Below, one piece after another: positions 7,371 through 15,819 of a stretch of 64,000 bases of DNA (positions are counted from its first letter, which is position 1; every line of letters starts with the position of its first letter). The DNA comes from CAWJHE01 sp963842455 (GTDB lineage: Bacteria; Chloroflexota; Anaerolineae; Anaerolineales; UBA4823), in NCBI GenBank assembly GCA_963842455.1, contig CAWJHE010000011.1, positions 1 through 64,000 on the forward strand. The letters are read 5' to 3'. The notes beneath the pieces are model-generated. The model ran no database searches and had not been told where the DNA came from. It saw only the letters and a list, made by a program, of their open reading frames with translations. The translations under genes were made by a program, and so were the position numbers.

Positions 7371-8402
7371 ATGCCAGTCACCATTAAGGACATCGCTAAA
7401 CACGCCGGTGTGTCGCACTCCACCGTTTCGCGGGCGCTCCACCGCAGTGATTTGATTTCTGATGAAACTGGTATGCGAATACGCAAGATTGCCAACGATC
7501 TGGGATATTTTCCCAGCGCAGCCGCGCGTAGTTTAAAAACCAATCGCTCTCATGCGTTGGGTGTGATTGTCAGCGCAATAGACGACCCCTTTTTCAGTGA
7601 AATCTTGCAAGGAATAGAAGAAGTTGCCCAGGAGAGAGGTTATAGCCTGCTCATGGCTGCTTCTCAACGCGATCCGGAACGCGAACAAACTATCGTACAA
7701 GACATGCGTGAACGTCATGTTGACGGATTGGTCATCTGCTCGGCATCCTTCAGCGAAGGCAAACGCTGTAAACTGCTGGATTACGGCATCCCAATTGTCG
7801 TCGTCAATAACCAGGCTGCTGAAGAATACCGCTACTCCATTTACCACGATGACATTGACGGCAGCCGGCAGGTCACCAGACACCTGATTGAACTAGGGCA
7901 CACACGCATCGCCTATATCGGCAATGCAATCTCCGGACGAACAAATCTTGATCGCCTGACCGGCTTCCAGCAAGAAATGCTTGCAGCTAATCTGGAAACC
8001 CCGGATGACTATATCATTTCAGTCAATGGCAGTCATCCTGAAGATGGCGTCAGTGCAGTTCGACAAATTCTCCACCAAAACCCAGCTCCGACCGCAATCT
8101 TCTGCTTTAACGACATGATTGCTACTGGCGTTTTGCACGGACTTCACCTGGCTGGCTTGCGAGTTCCGCAAGATATGTCCGTCGTTGGCTTTGATAATAT
8201 CGTGTTCGCAGAATATGCCACCCCCCCGCTTACAACCCTGGACCAACCCAAACGCTATATCGGCGCAGAAGCTGCACGCTTAATCATTGACCTGCTGGAT
8301 CCATCAGCGCCAGATAGGACCCCAGATCAGAAAATTATCCGCCTGAAAGGCAAGCTGCTGGTTCGACACTCGACAGCATCCCCAAAAGCTGAGGTGAAAT
8401 GA
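7371..8402 (+). CDS. LacI family transcriptional regulator
   Basis: The 343-residue protein has a classical N-terminal helix-turn-helix (VTIKDIAKHAGVSHSTVSRA, residues 3-22) and a hinge with SAAARSLKTNRS. A periplasmic-binding-protein-like ligand domain follows (GVIVSAIDDPFFSEILQGIE; VVGFDNIVFAEYATPPLTTL near the C-terminus). It probably represses the downstream hexuronate/inositol genes until a sugar-acid effector binds. The promoter and operator are visible directly upstream, and the same operator recurs at 14671, which supports local control. Its stop overlaps the start of the tagaturonate epimerase gene (ATGA), so the two are translationally coupled. The effector is not known. Confidence 0.92.
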   Translation: MPVTIKDIAKHAGVSHSTVSRALHRSDLISDETGMRIRKIANDLGYFPSAAARSLKTNRSHALGVIVSAIDDPFFSEILQGIEEVAQERGYSLLMAASQRDPEREQTIVQDMRERHVDGLVICSASFSEGKRCKLLDYGIPIVVVNNQAAEEYRYSIYHDDIDGSRQVTRHLIELGHTRIAYIGNAISGRTNLDRLTGFQQEMLAANLETPDDYIISVNGSHPEDGVSAVRQILHQNPAPTAIFCFNDMIATGVLHGLHLAGLRVPQDMSVVGFDNIVFAEYATPPLTTLDQPKRYIGAEAARLIIDLLDPSAPDRTPDQKIIRLKGKLLVRHSTASPKAEVK

Positions 8403-9874
8403 AACTACTCACGACCACCCTGCAGTTTTTTCCCCGCTCACTGGTCAGCCATCAAGGCATAGAATATGGCCTGGCAAAAACCGACCATAATACTCGGCTG
8501 GCTATTCTGGGGGCGCCGCAGGACTCGAAGCTTGTTGCCTTTGATGGTGAAACTTCAGATTTCGATGGCCTGACTCTTTGTCTGGCGCCAACCAACCACC
8601 ACAATGCCAATACCCTACGCAGACAAATCCCCTGGCTACAACCTCGACCGATTGGTTTAGCTACATCTGCCGGGATGGGCGACCGCCTTGGGCTAGCTAC
8701 ACCGGGACATGTACGCGCGGTGCAAGCAGTGGGGGGACAGATTGCCCCGATTTTTGCGCAGCAATCCATGCGAGAGATGGCACGCACGATCAGGACCCCT
8801 CAGCAGGTTATGGATGACGCCACTTGGGGCATCTTCCAGGAGGGATGGAAATCCGGAGTCGGCGCGGATGCAGACCACCTGAAATCTCCAACAGACATGG
8901 ATGCCTGCCTGACTGCTGGTTTCACCTTCTTTACCATTGACCCCGGCGAGCATGTGGACAACCGCGCCGAGACAGCCAGTCGAAGTTCATTAAGTGAATT
9001 AGCTGAATTGCTACCAGACGAAGTAAAACCCCAAAAATCAGGATTAACCGGCAAGATTTTTCAAGTAGAAGGGTATCAATTCAAGATTGACGAAGTCAGC
9101 TTACTAAAAGCAGCAGTCAAATACGGCGCTGCCATTGCCCACGTAGCAAAGATGTACCTGTATCTTGTACAATCTGCTAGTTCCCACCCATTTGAGCTGG
9201 AAGTCTCAGTAGACGAAACCGACCAGCCCACCACGCCCATCGAACATATTTATATTGCCAGTGAGCTCAAACGACTGGGCGTCCAGTGGGTAAGCCTGGC
9301 GCCGCGCTACATTGGCCGTTTTGAAAAAGGGGTGGATTATATTGGCGACCTGGATGAATTTGAAGCCGACTTTGCCTGCCACGCCGCAATAGCCCGTCAT
9401 TTTGGTCCCTATAAACTCAGCCTGCATTCCGGTTCTGATAAGTTCAGCATCTATCCGATTGCCATGCGCCAAACACAAGGGTTGGTGCATCTGAAAACTG
9501 CTGGCACCAGTTACCTGGAGGCTTTGCGCACCATCGCCGAATTGGATCCCGGCTTATCTCGGGAAATCTATACTTACGCTCGGGAACACTATGAAACCGA
9601 CCGTCGCAGTTATCATGTCTCTGCCAGACTTGAACAAGCGCCACTTCCAGAAGAAGTCCTTGATTGGACTGGTCTGACAGATCAATTTGACGCCCGAGAA
9701 ATCTTACATGTCACCTATGGCTCTGTCTTGACAGAAAAGAACACCGACCATACCTGGCGCTTCTTTGATAGGTTTATGCACTTGCTGCGGAACAACCCAG
9801 AGGCCTATGCCAAGAACCTGGAAAAACACTTTGTCCGCCATCTACAACCCTTTGTTTCTGCGGAGAAAAAATGA
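8399..9874 (+). CDS. uxaE: Tagaturonate epimerase
   Basis: This 491-residue protein fits the UxaE family (Thermotoga type), which converts D-tagaturonate to D-fructuronate in hexuronate breakdown. Family-like stretches include SAGMGDRLGLATPGHVRAV, WGIFQEGWKSGVGADADHLK, FTIDPGEHVDN, EVSVDETDQPTTPIEHIYIA and HFGPYKLSLHSGSDKFSIYP, with several His, Asp and Glu residues suited to metal binding. The length is typical. Both ends overlap neighbouring genes by 4 bp, so it sits in a tight lacI-uxaE-SDR-larA unit. D-tagaturonate is also the expected product of the inositol branch encoded downstream, which makes this enzyme the likely meeting point of the two routes. Confidence 0.82.
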   Translation: MKLLTTTLQFFPRSLVSHQGIEYGLAKTDHNTRLAILGAPQDSKLVAFDGETSDFDGLTLCLAPTNHHNANTLRRQIPWLQPRPIGLATSAGMGDRLGLATPGHVRAVQAVGGQIAPIFAQQSMREMARTIRTPQQVMDDATWGIFQEGWKSGVGADADHLKSPTDMDACLTAGFTFFTIDPGEHVDNRAETASRSSLSELAELLPDEVKPQKSGLTGKIFQVEGYQFKIDEVSLLKAAVKYGAAIAHVAKMYLYLVQSASSHPFELEVSVDETDQPTTPIEHIYIASELKRLGVQWVSLAPRYIGRFEKGVDYIGDLDEFEADFACHAAIARHFGPYKLSLHSGSDKFSIYPIAMRQTQGLVHLKTAGTSYLEALRTIAELDPGLSREIYTYAREHYETDRRSYHVSARLEQAPLPEEVLDWTGLTDQFDAREILHVTYGSVLTEKNTDHTWRFFDRFMHLLRNNPEAYAKNLEKHFVRHLQPFVSAEKK

Positions 9875-10707
9875 ATTTAGCCCAAATCAGCCAATTGTAT
9901 GATTTTTCCGGGAAAACCATAGTGATCACAGGCGGCGCAGGTGTACTGGCCAGCCCAATGGCGCAGACCCTTGCAGAGTGCAATGCCAATGTGGTCATCT
10001 TAGATCGCGACGCCCAACTGGCGGAAAAAGTGATCCAACAGATGCCATCCATTGTTGCCTCAAAGGTGCGGAGCATTCAGGTCAATGTCCTTGAGCGCGC
10101 CTCCCTATTGAAAGTTGCGGAAGAAATAAAGGCTGAATTCGACCGGGTGGACATTTTGATAAACGCGGCTGGCGGTAATCACCCCGCTGCCACCACCAAA
10201 CCCGATTTGTCCTTTTTCGATCTACCGCTGGATGCCCTACGCTATGTAGTTGATTTGAATCTGACCGGTAGCATACTACCCTGCCAGATTTTTGGGCAGG
10301 ATATGGCGCAGCAGGGTCACGGTGTCATCTTGAACATCTCATCCATGAATGCCTTCCGTCCCCTAACTCGCATCCCAGCTTATTCAGCAGCCAAAGCGGC
10401 AGTCAGCAACTTCACCCAATGGCTGGCTGTTCACATGGCGCAGGAATATTCACCCAATATCCGAGTTAATGCAATTGCACCTGGTTTCTTCCTGACCGAA
10501 CAGAACCGATTCTTGTTAACTGAAGGTCCAGAAGACGAATTGACACCCCGAGGGCAAACTATTCTTGAACACACCCCCATGGGAAGGTTTGGCACACCGG
10601 AAGATTTGCTTGGCGCCGTTCTCTGGCTGGTATCCCCAGCCTCATCATATGTAACTGGGGTTGTCATCCCAATTGATGGCGGCTTTTCAGCCTTCAGTGG
10701 TGTGTGA
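9871..10707 (+). CDS. SDR oxidoreductase, probable D-fructuronate reductase (D-mannonate oxidoreductase)
   Basis: A 278-residue short-chain dehydrogenase. The NAD(P)-binding motif is TGGAGVLASPMA (about residues 19-30), followed by LINAAGGNHPA. The catalytic Ser lies in ILNISSMNAF and Tyr/Lys in PAYSAAKAAVSNF, and the C-terminus is GVVIPIDGGFSAFSGV. The GGN and FSAFSGV features fit the SDR-type mannonate oxidoreductases (YjmF/UxuB-like) that reduce D-fructuronate to D-mannonate. Position directly after uxaE supports this. Alternative: a gluconate 5-dehydrogenase-like activity. The mannonate dehydratase and the KDPG aldolase of the complete route are not in the window. Confidence 0.78.
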   Translation: MNLAQISQLYDFSGKTIVITGGAGVLASPMAQTLAECNANVVILDRDAQLAEKVIQQMPSIVASKVRSIQVNVLERASLLKVAEEIKAEFDRVDILINAAGGNHPAATTKPDLSFFDLPLDALRYVVDLNLTGSILPCQIFGQDMAQQGHGVILNISSMNAFRPLTRIPAYSAAKAAVSNFTQWLAVHMAQEYSPNIRVNAIAPGFFLTEQNRFLLTEGPEDELTPRGQTILEHTPMGRFGTPEDLLGAVLWLVSPASSYVTGVVIPIDGGFSAFSGV

Positions 10708-10709
10708 TC

Positions 10710-11978
10710 ATGCTCATTTCTCACAAAATCGCCCCTGAAAACCAATTGCTTACCAGCCAGGAAGTGATCGAAACCCTGCACAAGGGTCTGGCAGGCAAGT
10801 ACACCAGGCAAAAAGTGCTGGTCTTAATCCCCGATCATACACGGTCTCTGCCATTGCCTTTCTTGTTTCGAGCTTTGGTCGAATTATTCCAAGATACGCG
10901 CCAGCTGGATTTTATGGTAGCTCTGGGTACACACCCGCCTCTGGACGAAGCCAGCCTGATTAAACACGTTGGAATTACGCAAGCCGAACGCAGTACAACT
11001 TTTCAACATATCGGGCTCCTGAACCATGCTTGGGATAACCCATCCGAATTAACCACCATCGGTGTCATGGAAGCGGATGAAATCAAGGCGATCTCTGGGG
11101 CAAACTGGCATGCATCCTTACCCAGTCGCATCCCAATCCGCATCAATAAGGCCGTCACCCGCTACGATCATATAGTAATCCTCGGACCAACCTTCCCGCA
11201 CGAAGTGGTGGGCTTCTCGGGCGGCGCTAAATATCTTTTTCCTGGCATTTCGGGCGGCGAGCTGATCAACGCTACCCACTGGCTGGGCGCTCTAGCTGGT
11301 GTGGTCAACACAATCGGCATCAAGAAAACACCTGTGCGCGACATGATCCATGCGGCTGCGGAGAAGATACAGATTCCGATTACATTAATCGCCTTGGTGG
11401 TTGAACACGATGAGTTGCGTGGCCTGTTTATCGGGGATCACCTGTCAGCCTGGGATCAGGCAGCCGATCTCTCATCCCAATGCCATATCCACTGGACACC
11501 AAAGCCTTACCAGCGTGTGTTATCCTGCGCCCCAAGCATGTATGATGAATTGTGGACCGGCGCTAAGGCTATGTACAAGCTCGAGCCTGCTATGGCGATT
11601 GGCGGTGAAGTGATCATCTATGCCCCGCATCTGGATACAGTCAGCCATGTCCATGGAAAATATATCTATGAAGTCGGTTATCATACTCTCCCATATTTTC
11701 TGCATGATTGGAAACGTTTCAAGAATATTCCTCTCAGTGTTTTGGCGCATAGCACGCATCTGCGCGGTTCTGGGAAGATGGAGAAGGGCATTGAAATACC
11801 AAATGTTCGCCTTACTCTAGCAAGTAAACTTTCCGCACAGGATTGCGCAAAACTCAACCTGGGTTATCTAAACCCGGCTGAAATTCATGTCGAAGATTGG
11901 CAGGACCGCGAAGAAGAAGGAATTCTTTACGTGCCTAAAGCTGGTGAAATTCTATATAAGGTTAAAACCAGTTCGTAA
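10710..11978 (+). CDS. LarA-like nickel-pincer racemase family protein (DUF2088)
   Basis: About 422 residues. The family motif DHTRSLP is near residue 44. HEVVGFSGGAKYLFPG corresponds to the cofactor region of lactate racemase LarA, with the conserved His and the Lys that in LarA carries the pyridinium-dithiocarboxylate nickel cofactor. LarA homologues racemise or epimerise 2-hydroxyacids, including malate- and aldonate-like substrates. A GTG at 10704 overlaps the SDR stop; the ATG at 10710 is an equally good start and is used here. No larB, larC or larE cofactor genes are nearby. The GlcDF-type oxidase further down could use the other stereoisomer of the same hydroxyacid (inference). Confidence 0.8.
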   Translation: MLISHKIAPENQLLTSQEVIETLHKGLAGKYTRQKVLVLIPDHTRSLPLPFLFRALVELFQDTRQLDFMVALGTHPPLDEASLIKHVGITQAERSTTFQHIGLLNHAWDNPSELTTIGVMEADEIKAISGANWHASLPSRIPIRINKAVTRYDHIVILGPTFPHEVVGFSGGAKYLFPGISGGELINATHWLGALAGVVNTIGIKKTPVRDMIHAAAEKIQIPITLIALVVEHDELRGLFIGDHLSAWDQAADLSSQCHIHWTPKPYQRVLSCAPSMYDELWTGAKAMYKLEPAMAIGGEVIIYAPHLDTVSHVHGKYIYEVGYHTLPYFLHDWKRFKNIPLSVLAHSTHLRGSGKMEKGIEIPNVRLTLASKLSAQDCAKLNLGYLNPAEIHVEDWQDREEEGILYVPKAGEILYKVKTSS

Positions 11979-11983
11979 CAACC

Positions 11984-12004
11984 TATCAAACGTACGATTT
12001 GATA
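11984..12004. repeat. AT-rich inverted repeat between larA-like gene and gnd
   Basis: TATCAAA (11984-11990) and TTTGATA (11998-12004) flank CGTACGA; AAAATTTTT follows. It could be a weak terminator for the upstream genes or an operator for gnd. The sequence alone does not decide. Confidence 0.35.
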
Positions 12005-12044
12005 AAAATTTTTCGAGTTTATGTCAGAAGCGAGGTTAGGATCG

Positions 12045-13451
12045 ATGGAAAGAGCAAATTTTGGGATGATGGGGCTAGGCGTCATGGGGATGATGTTAGC
12101 TCTTAACATGGAACGCAACGGCTTTCATGTAGCCGGATACGATCTGGATAAAAGTAAGGTTGAAAGCTTCGGCAACAGTTATCCAGAAAAGAATCTGATC
12201 GCATGCAACAACCTGACTGAATTTCTGGCAGTCCTGGAGCGGCCACGACGGATCATGATGATGGTGCCAGCAGGTAAAGCTGTGGATGCAGCTATCGCCA
12301 GCATTCGAGACTTATTAGCTCCGGGCGACCTGCTGATCGATGGTGGCAACTCCTTCTTCTTGGATACCGAACGCCGCAGCCGGGAGCTTGAAGAAAAGGG
12401 GATTATCTACATCGGCACGGGAGTCAGCGGTGGTGAGCAGGGTGCGTTGTGGGGACCTTCGATCATGCCCGGTGGACAAAAAGAAGCCTGGCTGCTGGTT
12501 AAGCCCATCTTTGAAGCCATCAGCGCCAAGGTGCAAGGCGAACCCTGTGTTACCCATATTGGACCACGCGGCGCGGGACACTATGTCAAAATGGTCCACA
12601 ATGGCATCGAATATGGCGATATGCAGCTCATTGCTGAAGCCTACGATCTGTTGCACCGAGGCTTTGGTCTGGACAACCACCAATTGCACGAAACATTTGC
12701 CGAATGGAATCGCGGTGAATTAGAGTCTTATCTCATTGAAATCACGGCTGACATCTTTACCAAAAACGACGCGGAAACCGGTATGGCAGTGGTGGATTTA
12801 ATCCTGGATGAAGCTGCCCAGAAAGGTACTGGGAAATGGACCAGCCAAAACGCCCTCGACCTGGGCGCCCCCACCCCGACCATCAACGCTGCGGTCGAAA
12901 GCCGAATCATCTCTGCCTATAAAACTGAGCGTGCTGAAGCAAACAAAGTGCTTTCAGGTCCAACTTCCAGACCCAAAATTGAGCCTGTTGAAGGGGTCAC
13001 CCTGGTGCGAGATGCCTTGTTTGCCGCCAAGATATGCTCTTATGCCCAGGGTTTTGCCCTGATGCGTCTGGCCAGCCTGGAATATGCCTACCATCTGAAT
13101 TTTAGTGAAATTGCGCGCATCTGGCGCGGCGGCTGTATTATCCGTGCTCGTTTCTTGAACGATATCCAGCAAGCCTTTTTGCGCAACCCAGACCTGGCTA
13201 ACTTGATGATTGATCCGAAGTTTTTCGAGATTATGAACTCCCGCCAGGCTGCCTTACGCAAAGTGGTAGCATTGGCAGCCGAAACTGGCATCCCTGCCCT
13301 GGCTTTTAGCTCAGCGCTGGCATATTACGATGCCTACAGGAGCGCACGTCTGCCCGCCAACCTTACCCAAGCCCAACGAGATTATTTCGGCGCTCACACC
13401 TATCGTCGGATTGACAAACCAGGCGCCTTTCATACAGAGTGGACAGACTGA
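12045..13451 (+). CDS. gnd: 6-phosphogluconate dehydrogenase, decarboxylating
   Basis: From the ATG at 12045 the product is 468 residues, the usual length for this family. It begins MERANFGMMGLGVMGMMLAL, a Rossmann NAD(P)-binding motif, then has DGGNSFFLDTERR, GTGVSGGEQGALWGPSIMPGG, KMVHNGIEYGDMQLIAEAY, KGTGKWTSQNALDLGAPTP and IDKPGAFHTEW at the end, all standard family blocks. It oxidises 6-phosphogluconate to ribulose 5-phosphate and CO2. The open frame can start at 12021, but GAGG sits about 9 bases before 12045 and the N-terminus then matches the family. Its presence among hexuronate and inositol genes suggests that an aldonate branch feeds the pentose phosphate pathway. Confidence 0.93.
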   Translation: MERANFGMMGLGVMGMMLALNMERNGFHVAGYDLDKSKVESFGNSYPEKNLIACNNLTEFLAVLERPRRIMMMVPAGKAVDAAIASIRDLLAPGDLLIDGGNSFFLDTERRSRELEEKGIIYIGTGVSGGEQGALWGPSIMPGGQKEAWLLVKPIFEAISAKVQGEPCVTHIGPRGAGHYVKMVHNGIEYGDMQLIAEAYDLLHRGFGLDNHQLHETFAEWNRGELESYLIEITADIFTKNDAETGMAVVDLILDEAAQKGTGKWTSQNALDLGAPTPTINAAVESRIISAYKTERAEANKVLSGPTSRPKIEPVEGVTLVRDALFAAKICSYAQGFALMRLASLEYAYHLNFSEIARIWRGGCIIRARFLNDIQQAFLRNPDLANLMIDPKFFEIMNSRQAALRKVVALAAETGIPALAFSSALAYYDAYRSARLPANLTQAQRDYFGAHTYRRIDKPGAFHTEWTD

Positions 13452-13540
13452 TGGTTGTTGTATAGATACTAAAAGCAAAACAGAACATATGGCAAGATTC
13501 TGCGGGATAGACTGATTTTTTCGAGCTACAAGGAGGCATG

Positions 13541-14623
13541 ATGAAATATGGTCTAAACATTAAGGGAGAGGGAAAATTGGATTTCTTATCACTGGGAGCG
13601 CTGGTACACCGCCTGGACCCTGGAGTCATTCCATTCCGCAAAGCGACTGAGTGCCAGATCCATGTCAGTGGCGGCGAATTCAATTGTGCAGCCAACCTGG
13701 CAGATTGCTTCCGCATGAACACGGGTATCGCCACTGCCATGGTAGCGTATCCCATCGGAGACCTGATTGCTGAACGGGTAAAAGCCATGGGAGTAAAACC
13801 ATTTTACAAGTCCTTTGAACACAATGGCGTCAATGGGCCTAACATGGCTACCGTTTACAGCGATCGAGGCTTTGGTGTCCGGGCGCCAGTGGTTTTCTAC
13901 AACCGCTGCAACGAAGCAGCCGCTCTGCTCACACCCGGCGTGTTTGATTGGGACTCAATATTTTCCGGGGGAATCCGTTGGTTTCACAGCGGGGGAATAT
14001 TTGCAGCATTATCCCAAACAACCGGTGAAGTCATCCTTGAAGCCATGCAGACTGCCAAAAGTTACGGAGCTATCGTTTCTTTCGATTTGAACTACCGCGC
14101 AAAGTTATGGAATATTTGGGGTGGGCAGGAAAAAGCTGTCTCAGTCCTGCGCCGGATTGTCCAAAACGTAGATGTTTTAGTTGGCAATGAAGAAGATCTG
14201 CAAATGGGTCTGGGCATCCCTGGACCGCAGGTAAAAGCCAAATCCAAGCTGGATCCCAGCACCTTCTTCCAAATGATCGATAAAGTGATCGCGGAATATC
14301 CTCATATCAAAGTTGTGGCAACCACGTTGCGCGAAGTTCACTCGACCAATCATCACAGCTGGGGGGCGGTGGCCTGGATCAATGGGCAGACCTACCAATC
14401 GCCAACCTGTGAATTGAACATCTACGATCGCGTGGGCGGTGGAGATGGTTTCGCCTCTGGATTTTTCTATGGGCTGCTCAACCAGGTTGAACCACAAGAG
14501 GCAGTTAACTTAGGCTGGGCGCATGGCGCTTTGCTGACCACCTTCCCTGGTGACACCACCATGGCCACCTTGGAGCAGGTTCAAGCCTTTGCGAGCGGAG
14601 GCTCAGCCCGGATACAAAGGTAA
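13541..14623 (+). CDS. PfkB-family sugar kinase, probable 2-keto-3-deoxygluconate kinase
   Basis: A 360-residue ribokinase-type protein. Its N-terminal half contains SGGEFNCAANLADCF, and YNRCNEAAALLTPG resembles the KDG-binding region of KdgK. The C-terminal signature is DRVGGGDGFASGFFYGLL, where the Asp is the catalytic base. VGNEEDLQMGLG in the middle is the usual anion/sugar loop. The expected reaction is ATP-dependent phosphorylation of 2-keto-3-deoxygluconate at the end of the hexuronate route. Two consecutive ATGs (13538, 13541) follow AGGAGG; the second gives the better spacing. Alternatives are 5-dehydro-2-deoxygluconate or other ketose kinases. Confidence 0.8.
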   Translation: MKYGLNIKGEGKLDFLSLGALVHRLDPGVIPFRKATECQIHVSGGEFNCAANLADCFRMNTGIATAMVAYPIGDLIAERVKAMGVKPFYKSFEHNGVNGPNMATVYSDRGFGVRAPVVFYNRCNEAAALLTPGVFDWDSIFSGGIRWFHSGGIFAALSQTTGEVILEAMQTAKSYGAIVSFDLNYRAKLWNIWGGQEKAVSVLRRIVQNVDVLVGNEEDLQMGLGIPGPQVKAKSKLDPSTFFQMIDKVIAEYPHIKVVATTLREVHSTNHHSWGAVAWINGQTYQSPTCELNIYDRVGGGDGFASGFFYGLLNQVEPQEAVNLGWAHGALLTTFPGDTTMATLEQVQAFASGGSARIQR

Positions 14624-14670
14624 TCTACTCACCTTTCACTAGTAGCAAGGATATTTTTTTTACTAGAATA

Positions 14671-14684
14671 TGCACACGTGTGCA
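14671..14684. promoter_or_regulatory. LacI-family operator (perfect 14-bp palindrome), copy 2
   Basis: Identical to the palindrome at 7342-7355 (TGCACACGTGTGCA). It is directly preceded by TAGAAT at 14664-14669, the same -10 hexamer as the lacI promoter, but no clear -35 box is seen. It controls the genes starting with the alcohol dehydrogenase at 14712. Confidence 0.72.
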
Positions 14685-14711
14685 AAAGAATTCAAAATTA
14701 GGAGATCTGAA

Positions 14712-15755
14712 ATGGACAAAATGAAAGCCCTGGTATACAAAGATGTTGGCAAACTCGTGTTGGAACAAAGAGATATTCCGCATGTCAAAGAGCCAGATGA
14801 TGTGCTGATCAAAATTAGCAAAGTTGGCATCTGTGGAACGGATGTCAAAATTCTGGAAGGTAAGCATCATGTCAGACCCGACACTGTCTTAGGACACGAG
14901 TTTTGTGGTGAGATCGTTGAGGTCGGCACTCATGTCCACCACATGAAAATTGGTGACCGCGTTGCTGTGGATAATAATATCCGCTGTGGGTTTTGCTCCT
15001 TCTGCCGGATGGGATTGACCAGCCAGTGTGTTGAAATCAAGAAAAATGCCATTGGCGTGATGCGCGATGGCGGCTATGCCGAATACTGCCTGGTACCAGA
15101 AAAACAATGTTATGTTTTACCTGATGAAATTGATGATGTTTTTGGTTCGCAGGTTGAGACCCTGGCAACTGTGGTCAACGGAATGAACCACTTGCAAATG
15201 CTGCCTTATGATTATGCCTTGGTCCTGGGCTTTGGTCCAATCGGATACCTGTTTGCTCAATTCGCAAAGAACATTGCGGCCAAAGTCGCTGTTACCGAGG
15301 TCGATCCTTTCCGCATCGGTGTTGCAAAAGAATGCGGCCTGACTGTTTGGAATCCCAACGAAGTAGATATCGAAGAAAAGATCACCGAATTCACATACGG
15401 TCGCAAAGCGGATATCGTGATTGAGGCTACGGGGAATGCCTTGTGGCAAGCGCTCAAGTGCGTCACCCCTGGTGGCAAGGTGCTACCTTTCGGGATGGAT
15501 TCATCTGTAAAAACCGAAATTGTACCCAATGAAATCACCCGTTGGGCGACCAAAATTATTGGTCTTTACCTGGGTCAGAATACGATGGTACCCTCCATTC
15601 GCATCTTCCAAGAAAATCGCCTGAACATGAAACCCTTCTTCACCAAGGTGATCAAACTGGATGACGGTGTTAATGCTTTTGGCAGCCTGGGATTGAACTT
15701 GGAAACATTGGAACGCCAACCCAAGAGCGCCATGAAAATTGTCATGGAAATGTAA
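14712..15755 (+). CDS. Zinc-dependent alcohol dehydrogenase (MDR, threonine/sorbitol-dehydrogenase-like)
   Basis: A 347-residue medium-chain dehydrogenase. Catalytic zinc: KVGICGTDVKI and VLGHEFCGEIVEVG. Structural zinc: the four cysteines of IRCGFCSFCRMGLTSQC. NAD binding: ALVLGFGPIGYLFAQFA. It would oxidise a secondary alcohol of a polyol or sugar acid. An ATG at 14670 in the same frame is part of the operator palindrome; the ATG at 14712 has AGGAG 9 bases upstream and the normal MKALVYKD start, so it is preferred. It follows an operator copy and precedes iolG, so a step in inositol or aldonate oxidation is likely; the exact substrate is open. Confidence 0.88.
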   Translation: MDKMKALVYKDVGKLVLEQRDIPHVKEPDDVLIKISKVGICGTDVKILEGKHHVRPDTVLGHEFCGEIVEVGTHVHHMKIGDRVAVDNNIRCGFCSFCRMGLTSQCVEIKKNAIGVMRDGGYAEYCLVPEKQCYVLPDEIDDVFGSQVETLATVVNGMNHLQMLPYDYALVLGFGPIGYLFAQFAKNIAAKVAVTEVDPFRIGVAKECGLTVWNPNEVDIEEKITEFTYGRKADIVIEATGNALWQALKCVTPGGKVLPFGMDSSVKTEIVPNEITRWATKIIGLYLGQNTMVPSIRIFQENRLNMKPFFTKVIKLDDGVNAFGSLGLNLETLERQPKSAMKIVMEM

Positions 15756-15773
15756 GCTAATTTTTTACCGACG

Positions 15774-15807
15774 CCCCTCTCCTAGCTGAAAAAATACAGG
15801 AGAGGGG
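15774..15807. repeat. GC-rich intergenic hairpin before iolG
   Basis: Perfect 10-bp arms CCCCTCTCCT (15774-15783) and AGGAGAGGGG (15798-15807) with a 14-base loop. The 3' arm overlaps the purine-rich stretch just before the iolG start, so the hairpin could modulate translation. It resembles a dispersed REP-like element; compare 22080-22108. Confidence 0.55.
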
Positions 15808-15819
15808 GAAAGGACCTTT

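Noticed and set aside
11984..12004. TATCAAA inverted repeat as a third LacI operator
   Set aside because: Its sequence is unrelated to the TGCACACGTGTGCA operator and it has a different spacing; a terminator or another site is equally likely.
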